A DNA stretch of 64,000 nt from Bifidobacterium dentium JCM 1195 = DSM 20436 (GTDB lineage Bacteria > Actinomycetota > Actinomycetes > Actinomycetales > Bifidobacteriaceae). The first letter of the stretch is position 1, and each line of letters opens with the position of its first letter. The stretch spans positions 186,001 to 250,000 of the forward strand of contig NZ_AP012326.1 in the NCBI RefSeq assembly GCF_001042595.1, given 5' to 3'. This document shows positions 43,428 through 52,759 of this stretch, in pieces. Under the pieces are notes generated by a model. The model saw nothing but the letters and a program-made list of their open reading frames with translations. It was not told where the DNA came from and did not search any database. Made by a program: the position numbers and the translations under genes.

Positions 43428-44459
43428 TCAGTTGAATCCGACGACGTGTTCCGCCACGAAATAGCCGTTGCGAATCACGAACCGACCGATTGAGCCGCGC
43501 AGATTCAGCGCGCGCGACATGGCCTTTCTGCGTACATCCGCATACATGGAAGGCGAGTAGGCTTTGATGTCCGCCCACATCTCCTTCTTTTTCGCATAGT
43601 TTTCCGGCTTGCGAGACAGGATCATGAACACGCTCGCCACGGAAGTCTCAATCGCCAGGAAATGAATCATGTAACGGTACAGGCCTTCCGGCACGGTCCC
43701 GCGTTCCGGGGTCGCCCGCACCATGTACTGGTTCACCAGGCGCAGCTGGTCCACGCGGCGGATCATCACGTCGGTCTGTACGCTTTGGCCGTCACGGCCG
43801 ATGAAATAGTGGTAGAACGGCGTGTCCAGGTACTTGATCGTCTTCACCCACGGGAATGGCTGGTAAGCGTAGATGAAATCCACGTAGAAGGTGTGCTCGG
43901 GCAGCTGCATGCCGGATGCGCGCACCACCGCGGTGCGGAAGGTCAGCGCATGCATGAGAATGTATTCCGCCAATCCGAAATGGCCCAGATCGTTCCAGGT
44001 CAGTCGTTCGTCGGACTTCATGGCGCGACGGAAGTTCACCACGTGTTTCACGATCTTGCCGACCTTGTCGTACACGTAGTTGGTCACCAGCATGTCGATC
44101 GGATCGGTGCGCTCGGCCTCCTCGCGTAGTGTGGCCATTACGAGCTCAAGCGATTCGGCCCCCACCCAATCGTCCGCGTCCACGACCTTCACGTACATGC
44201 CGCTCGCCGCCGCGATGCCGGTGTTCACCGCGCCGCCATGCCCCTTGTTGTCCTGATGGATCGCGCGCACCACGCCGGGATGCCGCTGTTCGAAGGACTT
44301 CGCCATGGCAAGCGTACCGTCGGACGAACCGTCGTCGATGATCAGCACTTCGATGTCATCGTTGCGTTTCGCGGCAATCAGCGACTCGACGCACCGTCCC
44401 AGATACGTTTCCATGTTGTACGCGGGCACCACGAAGGTGAGCGTCTTCTTCTCCTGCAT
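43428..44459 (-). CDS. Glycosyltransferase family 2
   Basis: A 343-residue GT-A fold enzyme. The nucleotide-sugar site is visible as TFVVPAYNMETYLGRCVESL, VLIIDDGSSDGTLAMA and GAVNTGIAAASGMYVKVVDADDW, the last carrying the metal-binding DADD. The C-terminal part (about 210-343) has hydrophobic stretches but no clear membrane helix. It probably adds a sugar to a cell-surface polymer or lipid; the acceptor is unknown. ATG 44459 follows AAGGAAGAAT, and the longer frame to 44600 has no ribosome site. It appears monocistronic. Confidence 0.88.
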   Translation of the reverse strand: MQEKKTLTFVVPAYNMETYLGRCVESLIAAKRNDDIEVLIIDDGSSDGTLAMAKSFEQRHPGVVRAIHQDNKGHGGAVNTGIAAASGMYVKVVDADDWVGAESLELVMATLREEAERTDPIDMLVTNYVYDKVGKIVKHVVNFRRAMKSDERLTWNDLGHFGLAEYILMHALTFRTAVVRASGMQLPEHTFYVDFIYAYQPFPWVKTIKYLDTPFYHYFIGRDGQSVQTDVMIRRVDQLRLVNQYMVRATPERGTVPEGLYRYMIHFLAIETSVASVFMILSRKPENYAKKKEMWADIKAYSPSMYADVRRKAMSRALNLRGSIGRFVIRNGYFVAEHVVGFN

Positions 44460-44547
44460 ATTCTTCCTTGGGTAAAGCCAAAGGCGTCGGTTACGGTAGC
44501 GGATCGTCCGATTGCCGCATAACGAAACTAACGTAGCACCTTGTGCG

Positions 44548-44587
44548 CTTTCGGGGTACCCGTTATGCACAATCGGTACCCCGAAAG
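44548..44587. other. Perfect 13-bp inverted repeat upstream of the glycosyltransferase
   Basis: CTTTCGGGGTACC (44548-44560) pairs with GGTACCCCGAAAG (44575-44587). It lies 89-128 bp before the glycosyltransferase start, between two minus-strand genes, so it may be an operator or the end of the upstream transcript. A second short hairpin (TTGACGTT/AACGTCAA, 44637-44661) follows nearer the tetR stop. Confidence 0.7.
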
Positions 44588-44682
44588 TCGTAAACTGCAC
44601 CTGAAATTCCCCCTAGGGATACCTTCGGTACATTCGTTGACGTTTGTTCGCTTAACGTCAATCCTTGCGACTGCGGTAGCCG

Positions 44683-45438
44683 TCAGTCCGCTTCCGTCTC
44701 TTCCGGCGAAGAAGTCGCCATCGGGGATGACTGGGGGAGGGGATTCTCGGATTTCGGCCCTTTTACGGCTTTTCTTTCTTCTCTCTCCATGCGTTTTTCC
44801 GCCTCCCGTTGCGCCTTGTCCCCTTCGAAACGCAGCTCCGGCTTGGCTTCCATGCGGCTCAGGCCGTACCAGGCGAGATTCACGATGTGCGCGGCCAGCT
44901 GCTCCTTGCTGAGCTTGCGCTGGTCGGCCCAATACTGGCAGGTGTATACGGTCATGCCGATGAGCATCTGCGCATAATATGGCACGCCCTTGGCGGGTAG
45001 GTGCTGGCGTTTGAACGATTCGGTGAGCAGGTCTTCCACGCGAATGCTGATATCGCCGAGCAGTGAGCTGAACGATCCGGCCGGATCGGTTTTCGGCGAA
45101 TCTCGGGTGAGCACGCGAAATCCTTTGGCGTTCTCCTCCACATAGGTGAGCAGGGCCAGTGCGGCACGTTCCACGATTTGACGAGGGTGCGCCTGTTGGT
45201 CGGACAGCGCGTTGACGAGTGTGTCGGTGAGTGCGCGCATCTCACGGTCCACCACTACGGCGTACAGGCCTTCCTTGCCGCCGAAATGTTCATAGACGAT
45301 GGGCTTCGATACCTTCGCGGTCGCGGCAATCTCCTCTACGCTTACCGCTTCGAACCCCTTCGACGCGAACAGCGACCGACCGATTTCGATGAGCTGCTCA
45401 CGTCTTTGGAATGACGTCATCCTGGATGTACTGGCCAT
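44683..45438 (-). CDS. TetR family transcriptional regulator
   Basis: A 251-residue TetR-type protein. The DNA-binding region is QLIEIGRSLFASKGFEAVSVEEI-AATAKVSKPIVYEHFGGKEGLYA near the N-terminus. A helical ligand domain follows, and a charged tail (KAQREAEKRMEREERKAVKG) extends beyond the usual length. ATG 45438 is preferred; ATG 45420 is a close alternative. The frame continues upstream to 45882 through the palindrome array, which would add SDSPESD-type repeats, but no ribosome site supports it. Its targets are unknown; the nearest divergent gene is ftsY. Confidence 0.85.
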   Translation of the reverse strand: MASTSRMTSFQRREQLIEIGRSLFASKGFEAVSVEEIAATAKVSKPIVYEHFGGKEGLYAVVVDREMRALTDTLVNALSDQQAHPRQIVERAALALLTYVEENAKGFRVLTRDSPKTDPAGSFSSLLGDISIRVEDLLTESFKRQHLPAKGVPYYAQMLIGMTVYTCQYWADQRKLSKEQLAAHIVNLAWYGLSRMEAKPELRFEGDKAQREAEKRMEREERKAVKGPKSENPLPQSSPMATSSPEETEAD

Positions 45439-45479
45439 GCTGTCCAGTTTTTCACGCCCCGTGGATGAGCTCCTCCGAG

Positions 45480-45656
45480 TGTCCGATTCTCCAGAATCGG
45501 ACACATAAGGTACCCGCACACGCCCTTGCATGTCCGATTCTGGAGAATCGGACAACTGTGGGGAAGCGGAGCGTATCTGTTTGTCTGATTCTGGAGAATC
45601 GGACATGTAGGATGCCTGCATGTGCCTCTGAGTGTCTGATTCTGGAGAATCGGACA
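45480..45656. repeat. Array of four palindromes with exact 51-bp period
   Basis: Copies start at 45480, 45531, 45582 and 45633, each 24 bp, with arms TGTCCGATTCT / AGAATCGGACA. The first copy has centre CC, the others GG. Copies 3 and 4 share a C-to-T change in the left arm. The three 27-bp intervals differ. It lies between tetR (minus) and ftsY (plus). Open frames cross it on both strands with a 17-residue period, but neither is supported as a gene start. It superficially resembles a small CRISPR array. Confidence 0.95.
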
Positions 45657-45702
45657 GGTGAGGATGGGGCGATGTGTCCGTTGCGGTTTTTAGGCTGGGA
45701 TT

Positions 45703-46899
45703 ATGGATACCAATGTGATTATCGCGATTGTCGCCATTGTTGTGATTGCAGCGCTGTTGCTGCTTGGTGGTTGGTGGTTCGGCAAGTCGCGCAAGAAAGC
45801 CGTAGACAAGTCCGTTGAGGATGCCAAGGCCAAGGCTGATAAGCGTCTTGCCCAAGAAGTCCAGAAAGCTGAGACGGCCCAAGAAGCCGAGGAAGTCCAG
45901 GAAGTAGCGGCCGAAGTCCCTCCGATCGCCTCGACGGAAGAGGCGAAGGCCGCGCCGGCGGTGGAAACCCCGGAGTCCACGGGCTCGCGCATTCAGCGTC
46001 TCAAGGCCAAGCTGGCCAAGTCAGGCAATCCTTTTGGCAAGGTATTGTTCAACATCCTCGCCAAGGACCATCTTTCCGAGTCCGATTGGGAGGATGTCGA
46101 AGACACCCTGCTACTTGCTGACGTCGGCGCCGAGGCCAGCGAACAGTTGGTTGAGGAACTGCGTAACGATGCCCGCATCAGCGGTCAGTCCGATCCGTCC
46201 GAAGTGCGCAAAGCCTTGAAAGACAAACTGCTCAAGCTGGTCGGCACCGATACGGATCGTCGTCTCAACGCCGACAAGGAAGGTGCGAACAAGCCGAGCG
46301 TCATCATCATGGTCGGCGTGAACGGCACCGGTAAGACCACCACTGCGGGCAAGCTGGCTCGTCTGTTCGTGGCCGACGGCAAGCAGGTGATGATGGGCGC
46401 CGCCGATACGTTCCGTGCGGCGGCCGCCGATCAGCTCGAAACCTGGGGCGCGAAGGTGGGCGTACCGGTCGTGCGCTCCGACAAGGATGGTGCCGACCCG
46501 GCGTCCGTCGCATTTGAGGCCAGTGAACAAGCCAAGGAAACGCATGCCGACGTACTCATCATCGATACCGCCGGCCGCTTGCAGAACAAGGCGAATCTCA
46601 TGGACGAGCTTGGCAAGATCCGCCGCGTCACCGAAAAGAACCTGCCGGTCGACGAAGTGTTGCTCGTACTCGACGCCACCACCGGCCAGAACGGCATGGC
46701 GCAGGCGAAGGTGTTCGCCGAAGCGATTGGCATTACCGGCGTGGTGCTGTCCAAGCTGGACGGTTCCGCCAAGGGCGGCATCGTGATTTCCGTACAGAAG
46801 GAGCTCGGCGTTCCGGTCAAGCTCGTCGGCTTGGGCGAAGGTCCGGATGATCTCGCTCCGTTCGATCCGGAAGGCTTCGTCGACGGCATCCTCGCCTGA
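45703..46899 (+). CDS. ftsY: Signal recognition particle receptor FtsY
   Basis: A 398-residue SRP receptor that docks ribosome-SRP complexes at the membrane. An N-terminal membrane helix (IIAIVAIVVIAALLLLGGWW) and an acidic Ala/Glu-rich linker precede the helical N domain (from about 95) and the GTPase G domain. G1 is GVNGTGKTTT, followed by AADTFRAAAADQL, DTAGR, LSKLDGSAKGG and GLGEGPDDL. ATG 45703 is close to the four-palindrome array, which lies within its presumed promoter region. A terminator hairpin follows at 46920-46956. Confidence 0.95.
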   Translation: MDTNVIIAIVAIVVIAALLLLGGWWFGKSRKKAVDKSVEDAKAKADKRLAQEVQKAETAQEAEEVQEVAAEVPPIASTEEAKAAPAVETPESTGSRIQRLKAKLAKSGNPFGKVLFNILAKDHLSESDWEDVEDTLLLADVGAEASEQLVEELRNDARISGQSDPSEVRKALKDKLLKLVGTDTDRRLNADKEGANKPSVIIMVGVNGTGKTTTAGKLARLFVADGKQVMMGAADTFRAAAADQLETWGAKVGVPVVRSDKDGADPASVAFEASEQAKETHADVLIIDTAGRLQNKANLMDELGKIRRVTEKNLPVDEVLLVLDATTGQNGMAQAKVFAEAIGITGVVLSKLDGSAKGGIVISVQKELGVPVKLVGLGEGPDDLAPFDPEGFVDGILA

Positions 46900-46919
46900 A
46901 GGACGGACGCCCCGAATGC

Positions 46920-46956
46920 AAACGACCGACCCTGCGTGAAGCACGGTCGGCCGTTT
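46920..46956. terminator. Terminator after ftsY
   Basis: AAACGACCGACC pairs with GGTCGGCCGTTT (46945-46956) through one mismatch and ends in GTTT. It lies between convergent genes. Confidence 0.75.
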
Positions 46957-47006
46957 GGCATCTTGTGCAGTTCTTCGGAACGGCCTTGCCTGCCATGCCC
47001 TCGCTG

Positions 47007-48164
47007 CTATGCCTGTGCCGGTATGCGCTTGATGGTAAGTTTCAGCAACAGCGGAGCGACCAGCGTGACCAGTGAAATGATGAAGATGATCGTCGAGTAA
47101 TACTCATTGCCGAGCACATGCTCGTTGAAGCCGATTTGCGCCGTGATCAGCGCCATTTCGCCACGCGGCACCATGCCGGCGCCGATCATCACCGACGAGG
47201 CCGCACCGAAGCCGGCCATTGCGCCGCCCAGGCCGCAACCGACGATTTTCGTGATCACGCCGAGAATCGTCATGATCACGATGAATACGATCATGCGTGA
47301 ATCATCGACCGCGGTCGTATTCAAGCCGATGCCCACGAAAAAGACCGGTACGAACAGCGTATCCCCGACAGGCTCTATATAACGGTCCGTTTCTTCGGCA
47401 TAGTCGCTGTTGCTCACCGCGATGCCGGCGAAGAATGCGCCGACCGCGTAGCTCAGTCCGGCAAGATCCGAAGCCCACGCCATCGCAAGGCAGATGATCA
47501 CCGCCATCACCGCGATGCCGGACGGCGCCTTCAGCACGCCCGCAAGCGTCATGAGCGCCGGTGCGATCCATACGATCACCACCACGGCCCCTACGAAGAA
47601 CGCCGCCTGCTTCAGGATGATGAGTCCCAGGTCGGCCACGTTCACGCTACCGGTGTTCACCAGCGTGCACATTACGGACAGCAGGATCACGCCGATCACG
47701 TCGTCGGCCACGGCCGCGCCCAGAATCGACACGCCTTCCTTCGAATCGAGCAGTCCTGCCTCCTTCAGCACCGCCACCGAAATCGACACGGACGTCGCGG
47801 AGAACACCACGCCGATGAACGCCGCAGGAATCGGCTCGAATCCGAACGCGAGGCTCACCCCGCCCATGACGACCACCGGGAACACCACGCCCATGCATGC
47901 GATGATGATCGCCGCCTTCGAGTATTTCTTCAGCAGTTGCAGATCACAGCCGACGCCGCCCAAGAACATCAGAATGATGATGCCGAGATCGCTGAACAGC
48001 GAAATGTAGTCGCTTGAGTGCAGCACATTCAGCAATGCCGGCCCGCAGACGATGCCTACGAGAATCTGTCCGATCACCTCCGGCAGCTGCAGTTTTCTGC
48101 AGACCAGTCCTGAACAGGTGGTCAGCGCCAACATGGCGCACAACGAGACGATGAACGTCGCCAT
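47007..48164 (-). CDS. Cation:proton antiporter (CPA2 family)
   Basis: A 385-residue membrane protein with about twelve helices of the Na+/H+ exchanger fold. The motif PEVIGQILVGIVCGP near the N-terminus is typical of CPA2 members, and VADDVIGVILL carries the acidic pair of the ion site. There is no C-terminal TrkA-N domain, so it is a short NapA/KefB-core type protein rather than a full Kef channel. It may serve sodium or potassium and pH balance. ATG 48164 follows GGAGAAAAT; the longer frame to 48248 lacks a ribosome site. Confidence 0.85.
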   Translation of the reverse strand: MATFIVSLCAMLALTTCSGLVCRKLQLPEVIGQILVGIVCGPALLNVLHSSDYISLFSDLGIIILMFLGGVGCDLQLLKKYSKAAIIIACMGVVFPVVVMGGVSLAFGFEPIPAAFIGVVFSATSVSISVAVLKEAGLLDSKEGVSILGAAVADDVIGVILLSVMCTLVNTGSVNVADLGLIILKQAAFFVGAVVVIVWIAPALMTLAGVLKAPSGIAVMAVIICLAMAWASDLAGLSYAVGAFFAGIAVSNSDYAEETDRYIEPVGDTLFVPVFFVGIGLNTTAVDDSRMIVFIVIMTILGVITKIVGCGLGGAMAGFGAASSVMIGAGMVPRGEMALITAQIGFNEHVLGNEYYSTIIFIISLVTLVAPLLLKLTIKRIPAQA

Positions 48165-48494
48165 ATTTTCTCCGTCTTCCTCACGGTACGACAGTGCCTT
48201 GTGCATTGCCGTTCTTGCGGATATTCCGTGATGCCTGTCTCCCCGCAACGTATTTCGGCCATGCCGTAAACGGGGGTCTGTTGCGATGTCATGGGATTCG
48301 TGCGTACTCCTGCCCTCCGCCAGGTCACATTGTATGAGAATCCTGATTCCATACGATTGCCGATACGAAAAATAGATGAAACATTCGCTGCGGCCATGAT
48401 CGTGAGGGGTTGTTCAAGGTTGGTTTTCCGCCTTTTTCGCGGTATGTTTCGCGGGGGTATGCCAAAGGTAATCTGCTAGATTGCCGTATATGGC

Positions 48495-48531
48495 GTTACG
48501 TCTCCGTAACACTTCGTAACGTTTTCAAAAC
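48495..48531. promoter_or_regulatory. GlnR-like boxes upstream of amtB
   Basis: GTTAC-n6-GTAAC (48495-48510) is followed after five bases by GTAAC-n6-AAAAC (48516-48531), close to the actinobacterial GlnR pattern GTnAC-n6-GaAAC in tandem. It lies 89-125 bp upstream of amtB. This fits induction of ammonium uptake under nitrogen limitation. Bases 48165-48494 show nothing else I can support. Confidence 0.6.
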
Positions 48532-48619
48532 GAGGGCGGCGTTCCATACCGTTCTGTCAACCCCACACGATGGGGTCGGAAATTTTCGAATTAGGTAAAG
48601 AAAAGAGAGGGAGGGTGAC

Positions 48620-50255
<1,636 letters not shown>

Positions 50256-50320
50256 TCCGCATCGGTTCGGATAGGCCGTATTAAAGACCCCCGGGTTATT
50301 CTCGGGTTATCAATAAGACA

Positions 50321-50360
50321 GATCCCCGTACGTGCTATGTGCCGTGCGGGGATTTTCGTT
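50321..50360 (+). terminator. Terminator after glnB
   Basis: ATCCCCGTACG (50322-50332) pairs with CGTGCGGGGAT (50343-50353) through one mismatch, followed by TTTCGTT. Some read-through into glnD is possible. Confidence 0.8.
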
Positions 50361-50438
50361 TCCCTCCATCCTCCTTCTGATGGCGAGACGCCGTACGGGG
50401 CGCGGCGGAGGGGCGCAATCGTCAAAAGGACTTGCACT

Positions 50439-52265
50439 ATGACTTCTGCAGTCGATGGTCTCAAGCAACGTTTCATGGCCATGAGCCAGCCGGATGCCGA
50501 CGGCGTGTACCGCGATGGTGCGGCGAAACGCAAGGCCCGTACCGATCTGGCCATGACTTGCCTCAAACAGCTCTGGCAGGAGGCTCTCGATGCGGTCTCC
50601 TTCGAAGTGCCCGCCACTGGCATCGGCCTTGGCGCGGTCGGCTCGCTGGCTCGCGGTCAGGTTGGACCGGGCTCCGACCTTGATCTGGTGGTCATTTATG
50701 AACCGCACGCCCTGACCGATCGGCAACTCAACGAGCTCGCCAACAAACTGTGGTACCCGATTTGGGATTCAGGGCTTGACCTCGACCAGTCCGTCCGCAC
50801 CCGCACCCAATGCGAGGCCGTCACTGACCATGATCTGCCTGCGGCCATGGGATGGCTTGACGTGGTGCCGATTGCGGGAGATACGCAGCTCATCGAAACC
50901 ACGGCCACCTCCATTCTCGAACGATGGCGCAAGGCCGCCCGCAAGCGTTTGCCGGAACTGCTCGGTTCCGCCACGTCCCGACTCAACGAATTCGGCCGTA
51001 TGGCCTACATCAACCAACCCGATATCAAGGAGGCCCGTGGTGGTCTGCGCGATTCGGTGCTGGTCGCGGCGCTTGCCGCCTCCTGGCTGGCCGATCGTCC
51101 GCACGGCCGGTACGACGATGCCGTCGAACGTCTGCTCGACGTGCGCGACTGCATTCATCTGGTCGCCAACAAAGACACGAACATACTGCTTTCGCCCTAT
51201 CAGGCCAAGGTGTCCGCAATGCTGGGCCTTGCCGACCCGACGTTGCCGGATGGCGAACGCGAAGCCAAGTCGATCGACGATCTGCAGACGCTGCTTGCCC
51301 GGGTCGGTCGCCAAATCGCGTTTTCCTTGGATTCCACCGCCTCGCGAGCCGAGCATTCCCTCACCCATGAGAAGCCGAGATTCGCTTTCTTCCAGGTGTT
51401 CCAGCCACGCGGCGGCGGCAGGCGGCAGGCGCCGACCTTCGATGTGATCGCCCCCGGCGTGGCCAAGCATGAGGAGGAGATCGTGCTGGCCCCCGGTGCC
51501 GATCCGAAGACCGACGCGAAACTCGCGTTGCGTGTTGCCGTCGCATCCGCCGAGTTCGGGCTGCCGATCGCACCTGGCACGTTGCAGAATCTCAGGAACT
51601 GCCCCATTCGCGACCGTGATTGGGATGAGGAATCCCGCAAGCTGTTCGTGCGCCTGCTCGCCACCGGCCCGGAACTGCTCAACGTGTGGGAGGAGATCGA
51701 TTTCGTGGACATTCCCGGCCGTTGGATTCCCGAATGGCTGGGCGTGCGCAACCGCCCAAGCGCTTCGGCCGCGCACCGATACACCATCGACCGTCATATG
51801 GTTGAGGTGACCACACGCCTTGGTCGCGAAACCCCACGCGGCAACCGGTATGACGACAGGCATTACACGGCCCTGCTGCTGGCCGGCATCCTGCATGACA
51901 TCGGCAAGCGCCCGGGCGTTACGAACCATGCGTCCGAGGGTGCACGTCATGCCTCCACGGTGCTTAAACGCATGGGTTTCGACCGTGACATCATCTGGTG
52001 GGTCACGTTGCTGGTCCGTGAGCATCTGACGCTCTCGGAATTCGCGACCGGGCAGAATCCCAACGATCCGACGGTCGGCGACGAGCTGGCCTCTCGCATA
52101 GATCATGATCCGGTGCTGCTCGACATGCTGTTCGACCTGACCCGCGCCGACGGCTCCTCGCTCGGCGCCACTTCGGGCGAGACCATTTCCAAACAGTACG
52201 GTTGGAGCAAGTGGCGCGAATCGCTTGTGCGCAACATGTACAACGCCACCCGCTACCACATGTGA
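50439..52265 (+). CDS. glnD: PII-modifying nucleotidyltransferase GlnD, lacking ACT domains
   Basis: A 608-residue bifunctional enzyme that adds and removes a nucleotide on PII. The nucleotidyltransferase site is GSLARGQVGPGSDLDLVV, with GGLRD following, and the HD hydrolase domain is ILHDIGKRPG. E. coli GlnD (about 890 residues) ends in two ACT domains that sense glutamine; this protein stops soon after the HD domain (ending NMYNATRYHM), so those are missing. It sits after amtB-glnB, across a terminator. ATG 50439 follows AAAAGGA, and the frame back to 50337 is not supported. Confidence 0.88.
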   Translation: MTSAVDGLKQRFMAMSQPDADGVYRDGAAKRKARTDLAMTCLKQLWQEALDAVSFEVPATGIGLGAVGSLARGQVGPGSDLDLVVIYEPHALTDRQLNELANKLWYPIWDSGLDLDQSVRTRTQCEAVTDHDLPAAMGWLDVVPIAGDTQLIETTATSILERWRKAARKRLPELLGSATSRLNEFGRMAYINQPDIKEARGGLRDSVLVAALAASWLADRPHGRYDDAVERLLDVRDCIHLVANKDTNILLSPYQAKVSAMLGLADPTLPDGEREAKSIDDLQTLLARVGRQIAFSLDSTASRAEHSLTHEKPRFAFFQVFQPRGGGRRQAPTFDVIAPGVAKHEEEIVLAPGADPKTDAKLALRVAVASAEFGLPIAPGTLQNLRNCPIRDRDWDEESRKLFVRLLATGPELLNVWEEIDFVDIPGRWIPEWLGVRNRPSASAAHRYTIDRHMVEVTTRLGRETPRGNRYDDRHYTALLLAGILHDIGKRPGVTNHASEGARHASTVLKRMGFDRDIIWWVTLLVREHLTLSEFATGQNPNDPTVGDELASRIDHDPVLLDMLFDLTRADGSSLGATSGETISKQYGWSKWRESLVRNMYNATRYHM

Positions 52266-52442
52266 GCCGGCAGTTTCCGCGCCGTCGCGATTCTTGATTC
52301 GAACATGACGTTTCATGACGAAGGCTTTCGTGCGTTTCGCCGTGAAACGTCGTTCAACGCCGATTCACCAAAATGTGGGGAACATAGCATCTTCCGTTCA
52401 CTTCGGCAAATCGGCGCTGACGCACTCTCCAGATCCGGTGGA

Positions 52443-52557
52443 TTGTCCCCAAGTTATCCACTCAGTTGTCCCCATGTTGTGGAAAACCATGCCGCTTGTC
52501 CACGTAGTTATCCCCAAAATGTGCATAACTCGCTGATTTTCGGATTCGTTATCCACA
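52443..52557. promoter_or_regulatory. Cluster of DnaA boxes upstream of dnaB
   Basis: Sites at 52454 (TTATCCACT), 52496 (TTGTCCACG), 52508 (TTATCCCCA), 52549 (TTATCCACA, exact) and 52443 and 52466 (TTGTCCCCA) point one way. TGTGGAAAA at 52478 is inverted. Seven 9-mers within one mismatch or two of the consensus in 115 bp is far above background. It may be a DnaA-controlled promoter or a titration site. Confidence 0.8.
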
Positions 52558-52705
52558 ATACCCCTTGCATAGCGTGTCGCGGCCCCATCAGGCATGGAGA
52601 CAAGGGAAACGAAAGCGCGCGCCATCCACACGCAATCGAACATGGGGAGATTCGGACGCAATCCATCCACACCACCGTTCGTGACTATGCACAGGTATTA
52701 TGGTT

Positions 52706-52734
52706 TTCCTCGGTATCGAATCGATACCGAGGAA
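52706..52734. promoter_or_regulatory. Perfect 29-bp palindrome in the dnaB leader
   Basis: TTCCTCGGTATCGA and its complement are separated by one base. A -10-like TATTAT (52696-52701) lies just before it, so the hairpin would form at the very 5' end of the dnaB transcript, or the DNA may be an operator. Confidence 0.8.
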
Positions 52735-52759
52735 GCACTGATGATTGCGGTTGGTGAGC

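Noticed and set aside
45480..45656. CRISPR array
   Set aside because: Repeats are 24-bp full palindromes, only four copies, no leader or cas genes, and the same 51-bp module lies inside a coding gene. A palindromic repeat family explains it better.
45411..45818. Plus-strand reading frame with repeated CPILENRT peptides
   Set aside because: It is a by-product of the 51-bp periodic palindromes; no ribosome site, and it overlaps ftsY and tetR.
45439..45882. Long N-terminal extension of the second TetR regulator
   Set aside because: It runs through the palindrome array and into ftsY on the other strand, without a ribosome site.
52443..52557. Chromosomal origin oriC
   Set aside because: No dnaA, dnaN, recF, gyrB or rpmH nearby and no clear A+T-rich unwinding element; a regulatory or titration cluster is the more cautious call.
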